This document shows, piece after piece, positions 34,161 through 44,103 of a stretch of 64,000 nucleotides of DNA. The translations under genes were made by a program, and so were the position numbers. The DNA lies in contig JAEUWP010000562.1 of assembly GCA_018524725.1 (NCBI GenBank), positions 62,001-126,000 of the forward strand, read 5' to 3'. Below the pieces are notes generated by a model, which saw only the letters and a program-made list of their open reading frames with translations, made no database searches and was not told the origin of the DNA. The stretch comes from Podaxis mareebaensis (Eukaryota > Basidiomycota > Agaricomycetes > Agaricales > Agaricaceae). Each line of letters opens with the position of its first letter. The stretch's first letter is position 1.

Positions 34161-36241
34161 ATGGTAGTTCTCCGGCTCTTCAAAGGCAAAAATATTGATA
34201 GGGCTAGTCTATACTCTCCAGACCGACGTCCGCTGCCAAGATGTCATGCGAAAACTCGCAGAGATCTCAGGGAGAGGATTTTGTGGTGGTTGCAAAATGC
34301 TAAAGAACAAGACTCTGGCATTTTCTGGATTGAAGGACCTGCCGGCGTGGGAAAGTCGGCCATCGCTCAAACTATTGGGGAGGATACTCGAAGAATTAGC
34401 CGACTTGGCGCGGTCTTTTTTGTTTCCTACCAGGATGATCCACGCTCTATCATACCCACTCTTGCATACCAACTCCAACTCTTCTACCCAGAGTACAAGC
34501 AGATTATCCTTCAGCAGTTGGAAAGAGATCCCACGATCCTGGATATGGAGATCGACGACCAGTTTGCGGAACTGATCACCAAGCCATTTGCAATTCTGCT
34601 GGAACAAGGATGGTTCAGTGCAAGGAATCCCCTGTTAATTATTCTGGATGGACTGGGAGAGTGTAGGAACGAGGCGGAGCAGTGCCAGGTCATAAAGCTG
34701 ATTCATAATTTCGCTCAACAGAATCGGGGATTGCCTCTTCTTTGGATGGTCACCACTCGCCCCGAAAGGCAATTTAGCAGCCTCACCTCTACGATTACCT
34801 GCATACGTGACCGGTTGTCTGTCGATGACGATCGGGCTAAAGAAGATGTCCGCCGTATGCTGGAAGCCGGCTTCCACGACATCCGGGAGCGATACGCAGA
34901 TATGTTGGGCATGGAGGAGGCCTGGCCATCAGAAGAACAACTAGGACGGATCGCAGAAGCAGCTGGTGGACTCTTCGCCCTCGCCTCAGCTGCTCTTAGA
35001 TTCATCGATGATGAAGGAGTCAAAAGTCCGGACACCCAGCTTGAAAAATTCATGGAATACATGCGTTGCCCACTTCCCACTATGCAAACCAATCCGCTTC
35101 ATCCGCTCGACGCACTTTACGGACGGATACTATCCGCTATTAACCCCGAGATCTTCAATACTACTACGCGCATTCTTTCCTTCCATGTCCTTTATCCCGA
35201 GAGTAACCTCAGCGCTCGGGATGTTGCAAACTTTCTTTGTATACGTCGCGGCCCCTTCTATGCTGCGCTTGACCCACTACGCTCAGTTATTGATGTTCCC
35301 TCCGCTAAGGAGGCTCACGATCGAGGCATACGGTTTTATCATTCATCATTTGTCAGCTACCTTCGACAACCTGAGCGTTCCGGGAACTATTCCCTTCAAG
35401 AGAATTATGCAAGATGTGATATCGCCATTCACTGCATCAGGTGGTATAATTACTGGCTGCAGCGTCATTGCAAGTTGGAGGCTGAAGGTACGCCATTTGA
35501 CCGTTGGCGACGAGATAGCGCAATTGCAACTTTGATTGATTTAATGCTAGACGGAACCGCAACCTGCCATGGCTCTTCGCTACCAAAGGCAGAATGGCCC
35601 GGATCCCACAAGGGTTACCCGGACGATCCATATCCATTCCATCCTAGGCTAGAAACCTTTGCTCAGTCTTGGTGCTGGGACACATGCAAACACGTCGATA
35701 CCCAGGATCTTCCAACGGTAATGGAAGAACTACGGCAACTCAACTTCTGTCATCTCAGAAAGTTTCACGCGGGTACCAGACAATGTAGGGAGATGATCAA
35801 GTGGATTGTTAGCTTGGTGGGTGTTTAACTCCAGTAGCTTTCCTGGTCTAACGCGTGTGGAAGAGTGATCAAAACGAAGGGCTAGTGAGGTTGGCGCCCA
35901 ACTGTGAGACGGATCACCAACTTCTTCAGAAATGCTATCCAAAGTTCGCCAAAGATCCCAATGCTGTGGTAAGCTCTACCTTTGCACGCTTTTCAAGACT
36001 TTAAAGCCAGCCCCAGAAAGGAACAGAAGACAGATATTGCTTCATATCCCTCCACCACCATGATGGTGGACCCCAAGATATTATAGACGACACAGGGGAG
36101 TGTTTCGAACCCCAAGTAGGTTTTAAACCATTGTTCTAGCTATGATTATCTCACCGGGGTACTCCGAAGATTACGGAAATATTCTGGCTTGGTTATGAAG
36201 AACGGACTTGCCTGGTCATCGAATATCACTATGAATTTTGA
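34161..36241 (+). CDS. NACHT-domain NTPase (NLR-like)
   Basis: The main exon (34161 to about 35817) codes for some 550 residues. A Cys-His-Ala-Lys-Thr-Arg linker precedes a NACHT domain with P-loop Gly-Pro-Ala-Gly-Val-Gly-Lys-Ser (from residue 59) and Walker B Asp163-Gly-Leu-Gly166-Glu. The usual third acidic residue (Asp-Gly-Leu-Asp-Glu) is Gly here. A winged-helix-like region with His-Ser-Ser-Phe near residue 395 follows. A second exon from 35864 aligns with the matching exon of the left-hand NACHT gene. A last coding piece ending at 36241 carries Phe-Trp-Leu-Gly-x-x-Glu-Arg-x-Cys-Leu-Val-Ile, also shared with that gene. The frame between these two pieces is not resolved, so the 3' end may be decayed or contain a missed exon. 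No WD40, ankyrin or TPR repeats are present; this is a short receptor ending in helical sequence. Confidence 0.75.
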
Positions 36242-37224
36242 GCAGGTGAGCCCACTTCGCGACGGACTGCACTGCTCTGTTGCTGCGAATCAGCTGCCAG
36301 GACATTGGGGAAGGGGGGACCTGGGGAACAGCCTTGGGACACAACGCTAACGGGACCGTCTTCCATGTGGCTAGAAGATGCTCCTTTTGTGATTATTTCG
36401 AGCAATTATCTGAGATATTTCCTTGAGAATTCTATTTCACCATACCAAGAGCTTTTCACCGCTTCAAGCCAACCGTACCAATTCTCCCATGCAAATAACT
36501 CTATGACTAGTAACCTCTGGGCCAGGAACGAAACCGGCGGAAACATGAATATCTGCTCGAAGCCCTTCAACGCCCGATCCTCAATCTTGTTGTCGAGCAT
36601 GATAACGCAAACTTTATGGACACAAAGAAAAAGGAGACAAAAAGGGCTATAATGAAAGTGCCGGGCCGCGAGCATTTTTATTGTCTAATACCACTGATAG
36701 GTAGTCGCCGCACTACTCATCAATTTCGAGGCGTGGTACAAAACGAAAGGCCGTGATGAGTGCCACGCCACCGGAATAAAATATGGATTACTAGGAGGGT
36801 CATGAGGAACACGGGAACATTGATTCCATGGGTGATACAAACGGAGAGGGTCAGCTTGTAGATTGGCCCATAACTGCACACCGTCTTGGGCCTTACCTCC
36901 ATCGTTCTAGGCAGAAGTGTCCCAGAAGGATCAAACTTACTAGGCGTTGGCTTGCCTCCGTGGCCGATCATCGAATATACCACAACCTCTGCTCAACGAC
37001 GTCTCCTCTTAAGTTGGGTCAGTGCACAGCGCAAATTCGATATATCTTCAACACACCAGATCCGGAAGCCTGGGGTTTGTGACGTTCGTTGTAACTCAAT
37101 CATGTACTATAATGCGGTACAGATTCAAACAATGATATACCTATGAAGATATACAGCCAAACGAAGTCTGTCCAGAGTTTTAGATGAGTTTTCATACAGA
37201 GATCGTATACAAACCGACGAAGCG
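36242..37224. other. Gene-poor stretch after the NACHT pair
   Basis: 0.98 kb. The only longer frames (plus 36305-36652, minus 36720-36983) have no recognisable motif or signal peptide. This may be decayed sequence. Confidence 0.45.
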
Positions 37225-38800
37225 TCACGACTTCTTCCGATCTGGGACAAATGGAAGACCAAGGATATTGGTCACTGTTGGAGTATAACCAGGAGGAGAC
37301 TCGCTGGATAGACCTTGAGCCAAAGGGGGTGATTGTTGGGCTTGCAGATACTCGATTCGTTCCGTCAATAGCTGAGTCTGTTCCTTCAACTCCGAAATAG
37401 TTGCCATTTGGCGCGTTTGTTGACTAGTCCGTTCATTATCCAAATCTGTGGCCGAAAGCCCCCGGATAGCGTTGCCGCTGGGCAAAGCCTCCCCCTTAGA
37501 CTCCAAATCTGCCCGGAGACTGTTGATCTCCTCCTTCATTATTGCCAATTCTCTCCTCAATGCCATCTCTTGCATAGTGCTGATATCCTCTTGAGCCTGA
37601 GGATCTGGATTTGTAATGCGAAGGGGAGCGTGTGGGCCCTGCATTACTCTGGTATCATAAACTGCCGTGGAGGATGGATTATAAGTGGACGCATGGTTAG
37701 TCACATGAGGCCTCCTAGCCGGGTCAGCGGAAGAGCGTCTTGGAGTCTGCGATGGAGCGCTGGTAGAGGGTATGGCTGTTGCGGCGAAAGTGTGGATTGT
37801 ACCGCTTCGAGATAGAGGTCCCAGCAAGCCGCGGTCTCCGGAACTTGGAAGATCGTCTGTCGACCCAAGTAAGTCGATGCGGCGAACCTTTCTTGAACGG
37901 CGAATGTAGGACCAGTAGAGGATGGCAATTATCGCGAGACAAGCGAAACCTCCGATGGTACCTCCAGCTATAGCGCCTGCGTTTGAACCACGATTATCTA
38001 CAGTCGCGGGGTGCGAAGAACTCGAGGTGGCCTGGTGTTGTGTAGTGGATATGGAAGAGGTTGCATAAACCAACGACGATACCGCACTTGAGGCTATGGA
38101 ATCGTTGTTGTAGCTGTGTTCAACGATTTAACAAAAAAGAGGGGAAAAAAGGAAAAAAAAAAAAAAAAAGAACACTCACGTATAGATGGCATAGTCAAAA
38201 TTGATGTATGCATGGAATCCAAGGCCCTCAGTAGCAGCCACGAACTGATGCTGCCCAGGCGGAATATCTGTCTTTGAGAAGGCAAGGAAGTTGTATTCAA
38301 TATCCTCCGTTGTCAAGTCCGGCTGATGTTGGAAGGTTCCAACAGTTCTACCATCTAATTTGAATACACAGTTAGTGAGGCTGGTGATACCGGCACCAGC
38401 GTTGTTTGCTAGGATAAAGAAGATGTATATAGCTGTCCCTGCACGAGGTGTGAATTCATAGATGTGCTGAATGAATGATCAACACACCATTGAATTCCAT
38501 AGTCACATTAACGGGTCCGATTTCGGGCGCGTATGTTGCAGACGTATACGTGCCTCGAAACGCTCGGTTCGTGTCAGGGCGAATAGCGCAATCCGAGCAC
38601 CTCTGGTCTTTCCAGACGCCTGGCGTTGCAGGCAGGAAAACCGGTCGACGCTGTGTTTCTGAATCCCCAAATACATCATCTATCGTCCTATTCACAATCA
38701 CGGCCATCGACCTCTCGAAAAGGAATGCAAGGTAAAGGAGGGTGAGGATAAGAGCGCCTGGCCCTTTCGGTAGCCTGAACCTGTAGTGTGAAGCACCCAT
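37225..38800 (-). CDS. Single-pass surface protein with Cys-containing ectodomain (copy 1)
   Basis: Three exons (38800-38488, 38438-38180, 38113-37225) give 486 residues. A hydrophobic stretch at about residues 14-30 is a signal peptide or signal anchor. The ectodomain contains Trp-x-x-x-x-Cys-x-x-Cys, a predicted beta-rich core with Thr-Ala-Ile-Tyr-Ile-Phe-Phe and Cys-x-Phe-x-Leu-Asp, and ends with Phe-Asp-Tyr-Ala-Ile-Tyr-Thr. This arrangement recurs widely in Agaricomycetes and looks like a jelly-roll ligand-binding module, but I know of no proven function. A Ser/Thr stalk and one membrane helix (Gly-Gly-Thr-Ile-Gly-Gly-Phe-Ala-Cys-Leu-Ala) follow. The cytosolic tail is Ser/Pro-rich with coiled-coil segments (Glu-Glu-Ile-Asn-Ser-Leu-Arg; Gln-Leu-Leu-Thr-Glu-Arg) and Pro-Pro-Gly-Tyr near the end, a PPxY motif for WW domains. 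The paralogue at 42065-43473 has the same intron positions. Confidence 0.85.
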
Positions 38801-39557
38801 AATGGCTGGGGATCAAGGTTGTCAAGAACGCATCGAGACGAATGCTGAGGACCGACTGTGCGAGTCTAGGTGTTTGGCTTAAAAATGGAGTTGAACACCT
38901 GGGAGACACAGGATTTGGTAACACAATAGGAGACGTAGAACGGGTTTCATGGAAATTCAGAGGCCGCCCAGTTGCAGGCGGTTGCAGGGGGGGGGAGGCG
39001 GCGTGGTTGGGAAGCAACACGATGGCGGATCTTTTGATTGCATCACCACTGCACTCACCTGTCTCGCTCGCCTCGCTGTCTACGAGCCTCCGATTTCACA
39101 CTGTTGCAGCCGGCTTTCATGGACATTCCCTACTGACCTTGATCCTGAGTCATGATTACCTATCATCATGGCCAGGCAAAGGAAGGATGTTTTTCTAGCT
39201 CAGTTGGTATGATCACTTCTGGCACACGACTACCATATGTGCATGACCTCCAACGAGTTGGGCCGAGGATATCGATAAAGGCTTGACTCGGGTGGGTACC
39301 TACTGTGAGTGCCTCTAGCAGTCTAATCCTTTATTCACGTAAAAGACGACCGGCACGTACCGGCACGTACCATCAAGGCCCCCGTCGCGGCCAGGTTTGA
39401 TGTCATTACATATTTATGTATTGAATTGCTGACTTAGGCGCCGACGGCGTTGACGGCTGGTAGGGGAAAGATTTAGTACATGACATGGAAAACACCCTTT
39501 GCTTGAGCAACTGTTCGCATTGAATGTCCCTTGGCCTCTTATAGTTCCTTGACCTTG
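38801..39557. other. Divergent spacer between surface protein copy 1 and DUF6535 gene
   Basis: 0.76 kb serving as promoter region for both genes. It contains a run of nine G near 38988 and a twice-repeated CGGCACGTAC at 39351-39370. A tRNA-D-arm-like string near 39200 is discussed among rejected items. Confidence 0.45.
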
Positions 39558-41826
39558 ATGGCTATTGGCGGCGACAGTCCTGAAATGGCGTCTCCTCTAA
39601 CATACGGACCGGAAGAGGCCAGCTTCTCGAATTCTGTGTGTTTTTTTCCTTCCACACAACGTTCAGGTGTTCACACGGGTCAAAGTCTCCTCCAACTCCT
39701 TTGGCCCCGCCCTCAAAACTAAGCCAGACTTCTGAAACGACCTTGGTTCAAAATGTGGCATCAGATGATACCACTTCGCGGCGTCCGATCGTTCCCAGGC
39801 TCGGTACATATTCCTCAAGTTCTGTGCGTAGCCACACCCTGCCTGGCATATATTTGTTCCAAATTTTGAATTTATATTATCTTACATAGCCATCCAGCCA
39901 GAAAACGTGGCTGCCCAACACGCCTTACAAATACCCAGTGCCCGGTCGGGGAGAACATTGGCAAACTTGTTATGGCCTGATACAAAAGTATGACAAGGAT
40001 TTATGTGGAATGTGGACAGAGGAGGTCGACAAGCTTCTTATTTTCGTATGTCTCATACAAGTCGATAAATCCAAGCGCTTATCGTTTTTCACAGGCTGGT
40101 CTTTTCTCTGCCGTCGTCACTGCCTTCATCATCGAATCTTACCAGTGGCTGCGGCCAGATCCGACCGACATGACCAACCAATTACTGCACCAGATATACG
40201 CGCAGCTGGGCAGTGAGCGCACTGTTGGAGGGATCATCCCTTCGGCTGGCCCGTCAAACGATGAAGCCGGATGGTTGTCGGCAGCGGAAAGGATCAATAT
40301 ATGCTGGTTCCTCAGCCTCACCCTTAGTCTGGCCACTGTACTCGTCGGGATCCTGTGCATGCAATGGGTCCGGGAATACCAACACGATGCAGCCTTACCC
40401 CACGCCGATGCCATATCACTCAGACAAATGCGTTTCGAAGGTCTGATCGCGTGGAAAGTGCCAAATATCCTGTCATCACTGCCATTGATGCTCCAAATCG
40501 CGCTCGTGCTATTTTTCATCGGCGTCATTGACCTCCTTTGGTCGCTGGACCATCGAGTGGCAATTCCCATCACTGTTGCCATCAGCTTTCTTCTGATCTT
40601 CCTGTTCGCGACCACGATGCTGCCAGCGTTCCAACTTCTATGGAACGGTGGCCGTTGCCTACGACAGTGCGCCTATAAATCCCCGCAGTCGTGGATCTTC
40701 TGCCGATTGGCTCTATTCACCATCAAGGGCCTTAGACCCTTCTCTTGGGTTGTTCCAAGGGCCAAACAATGTTGTCGGACTCTTCGCTCTTTCATGCATT
40801 GTGGTAGTTGGAACGAATATGACTTGGTATGGCAACAAGCAAGGCGGGAAGTGGAACCTCAAAAACACCAGCAGCCCCACCAAGGAAAACCTGACGACCT
40901 CTCTATTGGCCTCACCTGGATCATTCAAAACTTCAAACAGAACGCAGATGCTGTGCATGCGATACACCACTGCTTGCTGGACGTTTCATTGCCTACGGCG
41001 GCTCGTGTTGTTGGCGCCTTGGACTCTCGTGTGGACCAGCGATTGAGCTCAATGCTTAGACCTCAGCTACTCAGATCGTATACTGGAGAACGTCGGTTTC
41101 TTCAGCCCCATAGCGAGCTCAAACGAGATCTAGTCCTAGCATATTTTCACGAAATCCACCGCCAGATACACCCCGAGTCGGCGATCTATCAGCTCGAACA
41201 TATTGTTCGCCTCATGAATAGCTCAGAGCACTGGAGACTCCGACCCTACCTCGAATGGCCTATACAAGACATACGTAGTTACTCTGAGGGTAAGCTACCT
41301 CGAGTCACTTTTACGGCCTTATGGTATATTTACAACAAGAATAGAGATGATCCACGAGTTCCTGCACTGCCTAATTGCCGAGTTCCGGAACAGTAGCACC
41401 TTTACGCGTTCCGAGATTCTAGGAGTGTGGAAGCTTATCCAGGACCTCTCCCGCAGCTTGAACGAACGCAACTATTCATCCAGTTCGACCAAGGTCCTGA
41501 TGATATCAACGCTTATCGGCCAATTAGACCAGTGGCTCAAAAGCCCGTCGAGACATGTAAGTCTCAATCGTGCGGAACGCGTGAGGCTTTGCGTACAAGG
41601 CCTCATCGACCTGTTTTTCCCGTGGCCAAGCATGACGATGAACAGATTGAAATCATTCCATCATGATATCTCTATAGTCTATAGGATGATCGAATCTGTG
41701 AATGATCTGATGGTAGAATCGGATCTTGCGGGAGTGATTGGAGTACCGGTGCTAGACTCATCGCATCGTGACGGCTGGCTGTCTTTGATTCGCCAGCTGG
41801 GACAAGACGGGGAAACAAGTTCGTGA
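39558..41826 (+). CDS. DUF6535 multi-pass membrane protein
   Basis: Five exons (39558-39637, 39667-39823, 39890-40045, 40095-41289, 41345-41826) give 689 residues. The first two junctions were chosen because they restore the DUF6535 entry sequence: Lys-Thr-Trp-Leu-Pro, then Gly-Glu-His-Trp, then Leu-Leu-Ile-Phe-Ala-Gly-Leu-Phe-Ser-Ala-Val-Val-Thr. Four hydrophobic helices are visible: Ala-Gly-Leu-Phe to Glu-Ser-Tyr, Cys-Trp-Phe-Leu to Met-Gln-Trp-Val, Leu-Pro-Leu-Met to Leu-Leu-Trp-Ser, and Val-Ala-Ile-Pro to Leu-Pro-Ala-Phe. A soluble, helix-rich C-terminal half of about 450 residues follows. DUF6535 proteins are numerous in Agaricomycetes; no biochemical role is known to me. The gene lies on the opposite strand between two surface-protein paralogues. 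The first intron is only 29 bases in this model, shorter than usual, so the 5' end is the least certain part. Confidence 0.8.
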
Positions 41827-42064
41827 AGCAACATCACGTTCAGTTACTTCTCTTGAACAGCGGCATCTTATTCAGTTCTTTCTTATCTCAATGACTACAA
41901 TGAATATTAAATGCAAATGATAACATTACTACATGATTTATACAATGTTAGTGGCACTGTGAGAGGACCTCTAATGGTCAAACGAAGTCCAAAGAGTAGA
42001 TATCATACCTCCTTCGACTGCACCTTTTGTGTCGATCTGTCCGTGTGTAGAGGGGGGTCATAGT

Positions 42065-43473
42065 TCATTCGAAGGTGTAGGGGGGCAGCTCCGGAGCCTG
42101 TTGCCTCTGCAACTGTCTCAACGCCTGAATCTCCTGCCTTAGGCTCTTCACTTCCTCCACCAACTCCTCTGTTACTCTCGAGCCTGTTGGTCCGCTAGCG
42201 GAAGCCATCTCTGCCCGCAGGCTCCGCATACGTTTATTCGCTGCGCGAATTTGATGCTCCACGGAACGCGATCCCGCTGAACTTGATGACTGTGACTGCG
42301 GCGGGGATGTGGATCCTTCCATACTGGGCCGAGTAGAGAAGCTCTGTGCCGGACGCAAAGCAGATGAAGAAATCGAGGGTTTTCGTCCATCCTGTGAACT
42401 CTGGCTTAACACGCCCAGAAAAGGGGTCACAGAGGTACCTGCGAGTGAGGAAGAGGGTTCATGTCGGTGTCGGTCAGATTTCGTGTACGTTTCCATTGAG
42501 AACGCCCGCGGGATAGTTGGTCCTGGACTGCTTGGTCGTCGGTAGCGTTTTCTGTCGCGACGGTAGCAGTAGAAGAGGATGGCAAATCCTGTAAGGACGG
42601 CAAGGCCGCCTATCACACCTCCAGCTATAACTCCGGCGGAAACACCCGAACGGTTGGTTGTGGTGGACGAAGCGTCCTCTGCGGAAGGGCTGGAGGTCTG
42701 TGTTGCAACGGGCCCATCAACACGGGGGGATTCAGGAATATCAAGGACTACGTCAGTCCTGGTTGTATGGTCACATGGGTGAGAAATGCGCAGCCCGGGA
42801 AAAACGGAGAGCCACTCACGTATAGATAGCATAATCAAAGCTAACGAATACTTGGTAGCTCACGTCGGACACCGATATCCTCATATGATGGGGTTCTTGT
42901 GCAAGTCCTGTTTTGCTGAATACCAGAGATTGATAGTCACGAACTTGTTTAGCAGGCCGGGTCGGGTCTGCAGAGTGGTTGAAAAACCCAACATGTTCGT
43001 TGTCGAGGGTGAAATTGCATTCCGTATTGACAGTGACGCCTTGTCCTTCGTTGTAGAATAACGTGAAGAATATATAGATGGCCGTACCTAGTTGACAAGC
43101 GGAAGGTCAGTCAGATGGGTTACCACTCTGAGAACCCGAAATAAGTTGACATGCCATTAAAGCCGAAGTCTATCGTGTTGGGAGTGATATCGTTGTAGGG
43201 CCTGAATGTCGCTGACATTGCCGTGCGGTTGAACAGCTGGTTGGGATCTGGAAGGATCGCGCAGCCCGAGCAAACCTGGTTTCCCCAGGAGGCCGGAGGT
43301 GCATAGGTCGGAACGATCCCAGTTGTGGAGTCTCCTCCTTGGTCATCAATGGTAACATTCCTTGGCACAGCAAACACTGGTTGCAGTAGGGTGGACAGTG
43401 TGAGGAAAGTGAAGAGGGCGGAGAGTATAGAGTGAGAGGTTAATCCATAGCCGAAGGTGCTGCCAGCATGCAT
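42065..43473 (-). CDS. Single-pass surface protein with Cys-containing ectodomain (copy 2)
   Basis: Three exons (43473-43155, 43087-42820, 42758-42065) give 426 residues. It is a clear paralogue of 37225-38800. It has a signal peptide, Trp-Gly-Asn-Gln-Val-Cys-Ser-Gly-Cys, then Thr-Ala-Ile-Tyr-Ile-Phe-Phe, Cys-Asn-Phe-Thr-Leu-Asp and the closing Phe-Asp-Tyr-Ala-Ile-Tyr-Thr. It continues with a Ser/Thr stalk, a Gly-Gly-Val-Ile-Gly-Gly-Leu membrane helix, a basic stop-transfer, a Ser-rich tail and a C-terminal coiled coil (Glu-Glu-Val-Lys-Ser-Leu-Arg-Gln-Glu-Ile). The last residues include Leu-Pro-Pro-Tyr, an LPxY-type WW ligand, where copy 1 has PPxY. Both introns match copy 1 in position and phase. 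The first appears to use a GC donor (see findings). The ligand and signalling partner are unknown. Confidence 0.83.
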
Positions 43474-44103
43474 TGGTGGAGGAGAGAACAAAAAAAGCGC
43501 TCATTGAAAGCCTAGGACAGGTCATGTCCATCAGGAACAGCAAGGGCTGTAACGCCATCATCAAGTGTTCGGCAGCTGTTTGTAAACAGGGTTCTATCTC
43601 AGTTGGGAAGGCTCGGATGGAAGACAGAAGGACAGGACAGAGGGACAAGACGGAGAGGAACAAGGGAAAAGGGAGAGTAATTCGTCTCTATTGATTGAGA
43701 ATATTATACGTCGGACCCAGTCGGGCTTTGTGGAGGCCCCGAGCTCGTCGTCCAGTCATGACACAGGTCTCGCCAAGCAAAGAGTGAGGCGGTGATTGAG
43801 TTCATCTTTTTCCCACGAATATTGAATTTGTTAGGTACCACGTACCACACGAAGAATCAAACCACGAAGTCTCCGTGGTTATTTAAAGCGGGTGCAAGTG
43901 AACATACCAAAGCTTGGGTTCGAGTTACACTATTGAAATTTATTTAATAACATTCGAGAGATCCCCAAAACAAACATCTCGTCACTCATCCTGCCATTCA
44001 AACGTTCCCACGATTGCCGTTTTCCCCGATACGGACCCTCTGTTGGGCTTCAAGATTGTCATCCTCTTCGCCTTGTGGTCGATAGCGGTCCTGGAAGCAG
44101 CGA
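43474..44103. other. Spacer between surface protein copy 2 and CLP1
   Basis: 0.63 kb holding the promoter of copy 2 and the 3' end of CLP1. No assignable gene. Confidence 0.45.

Noticed and set aside
36305..36652. 115-residue plus-strand frame after the right-hand NACHT gene
   Set aside because: No similarity to the NACHT tail exons, no recognisable domain, and an opposite-strand frame overlaps it.
39195..39240. tRNA-like D-arm string TAGCTCAGTTGGTATG
   Set aside because: No pairing acceptor stem, no anticodon stem and no TTCGA-type T-loop at the right distance. It resembles a tRNA only over 16 bases.
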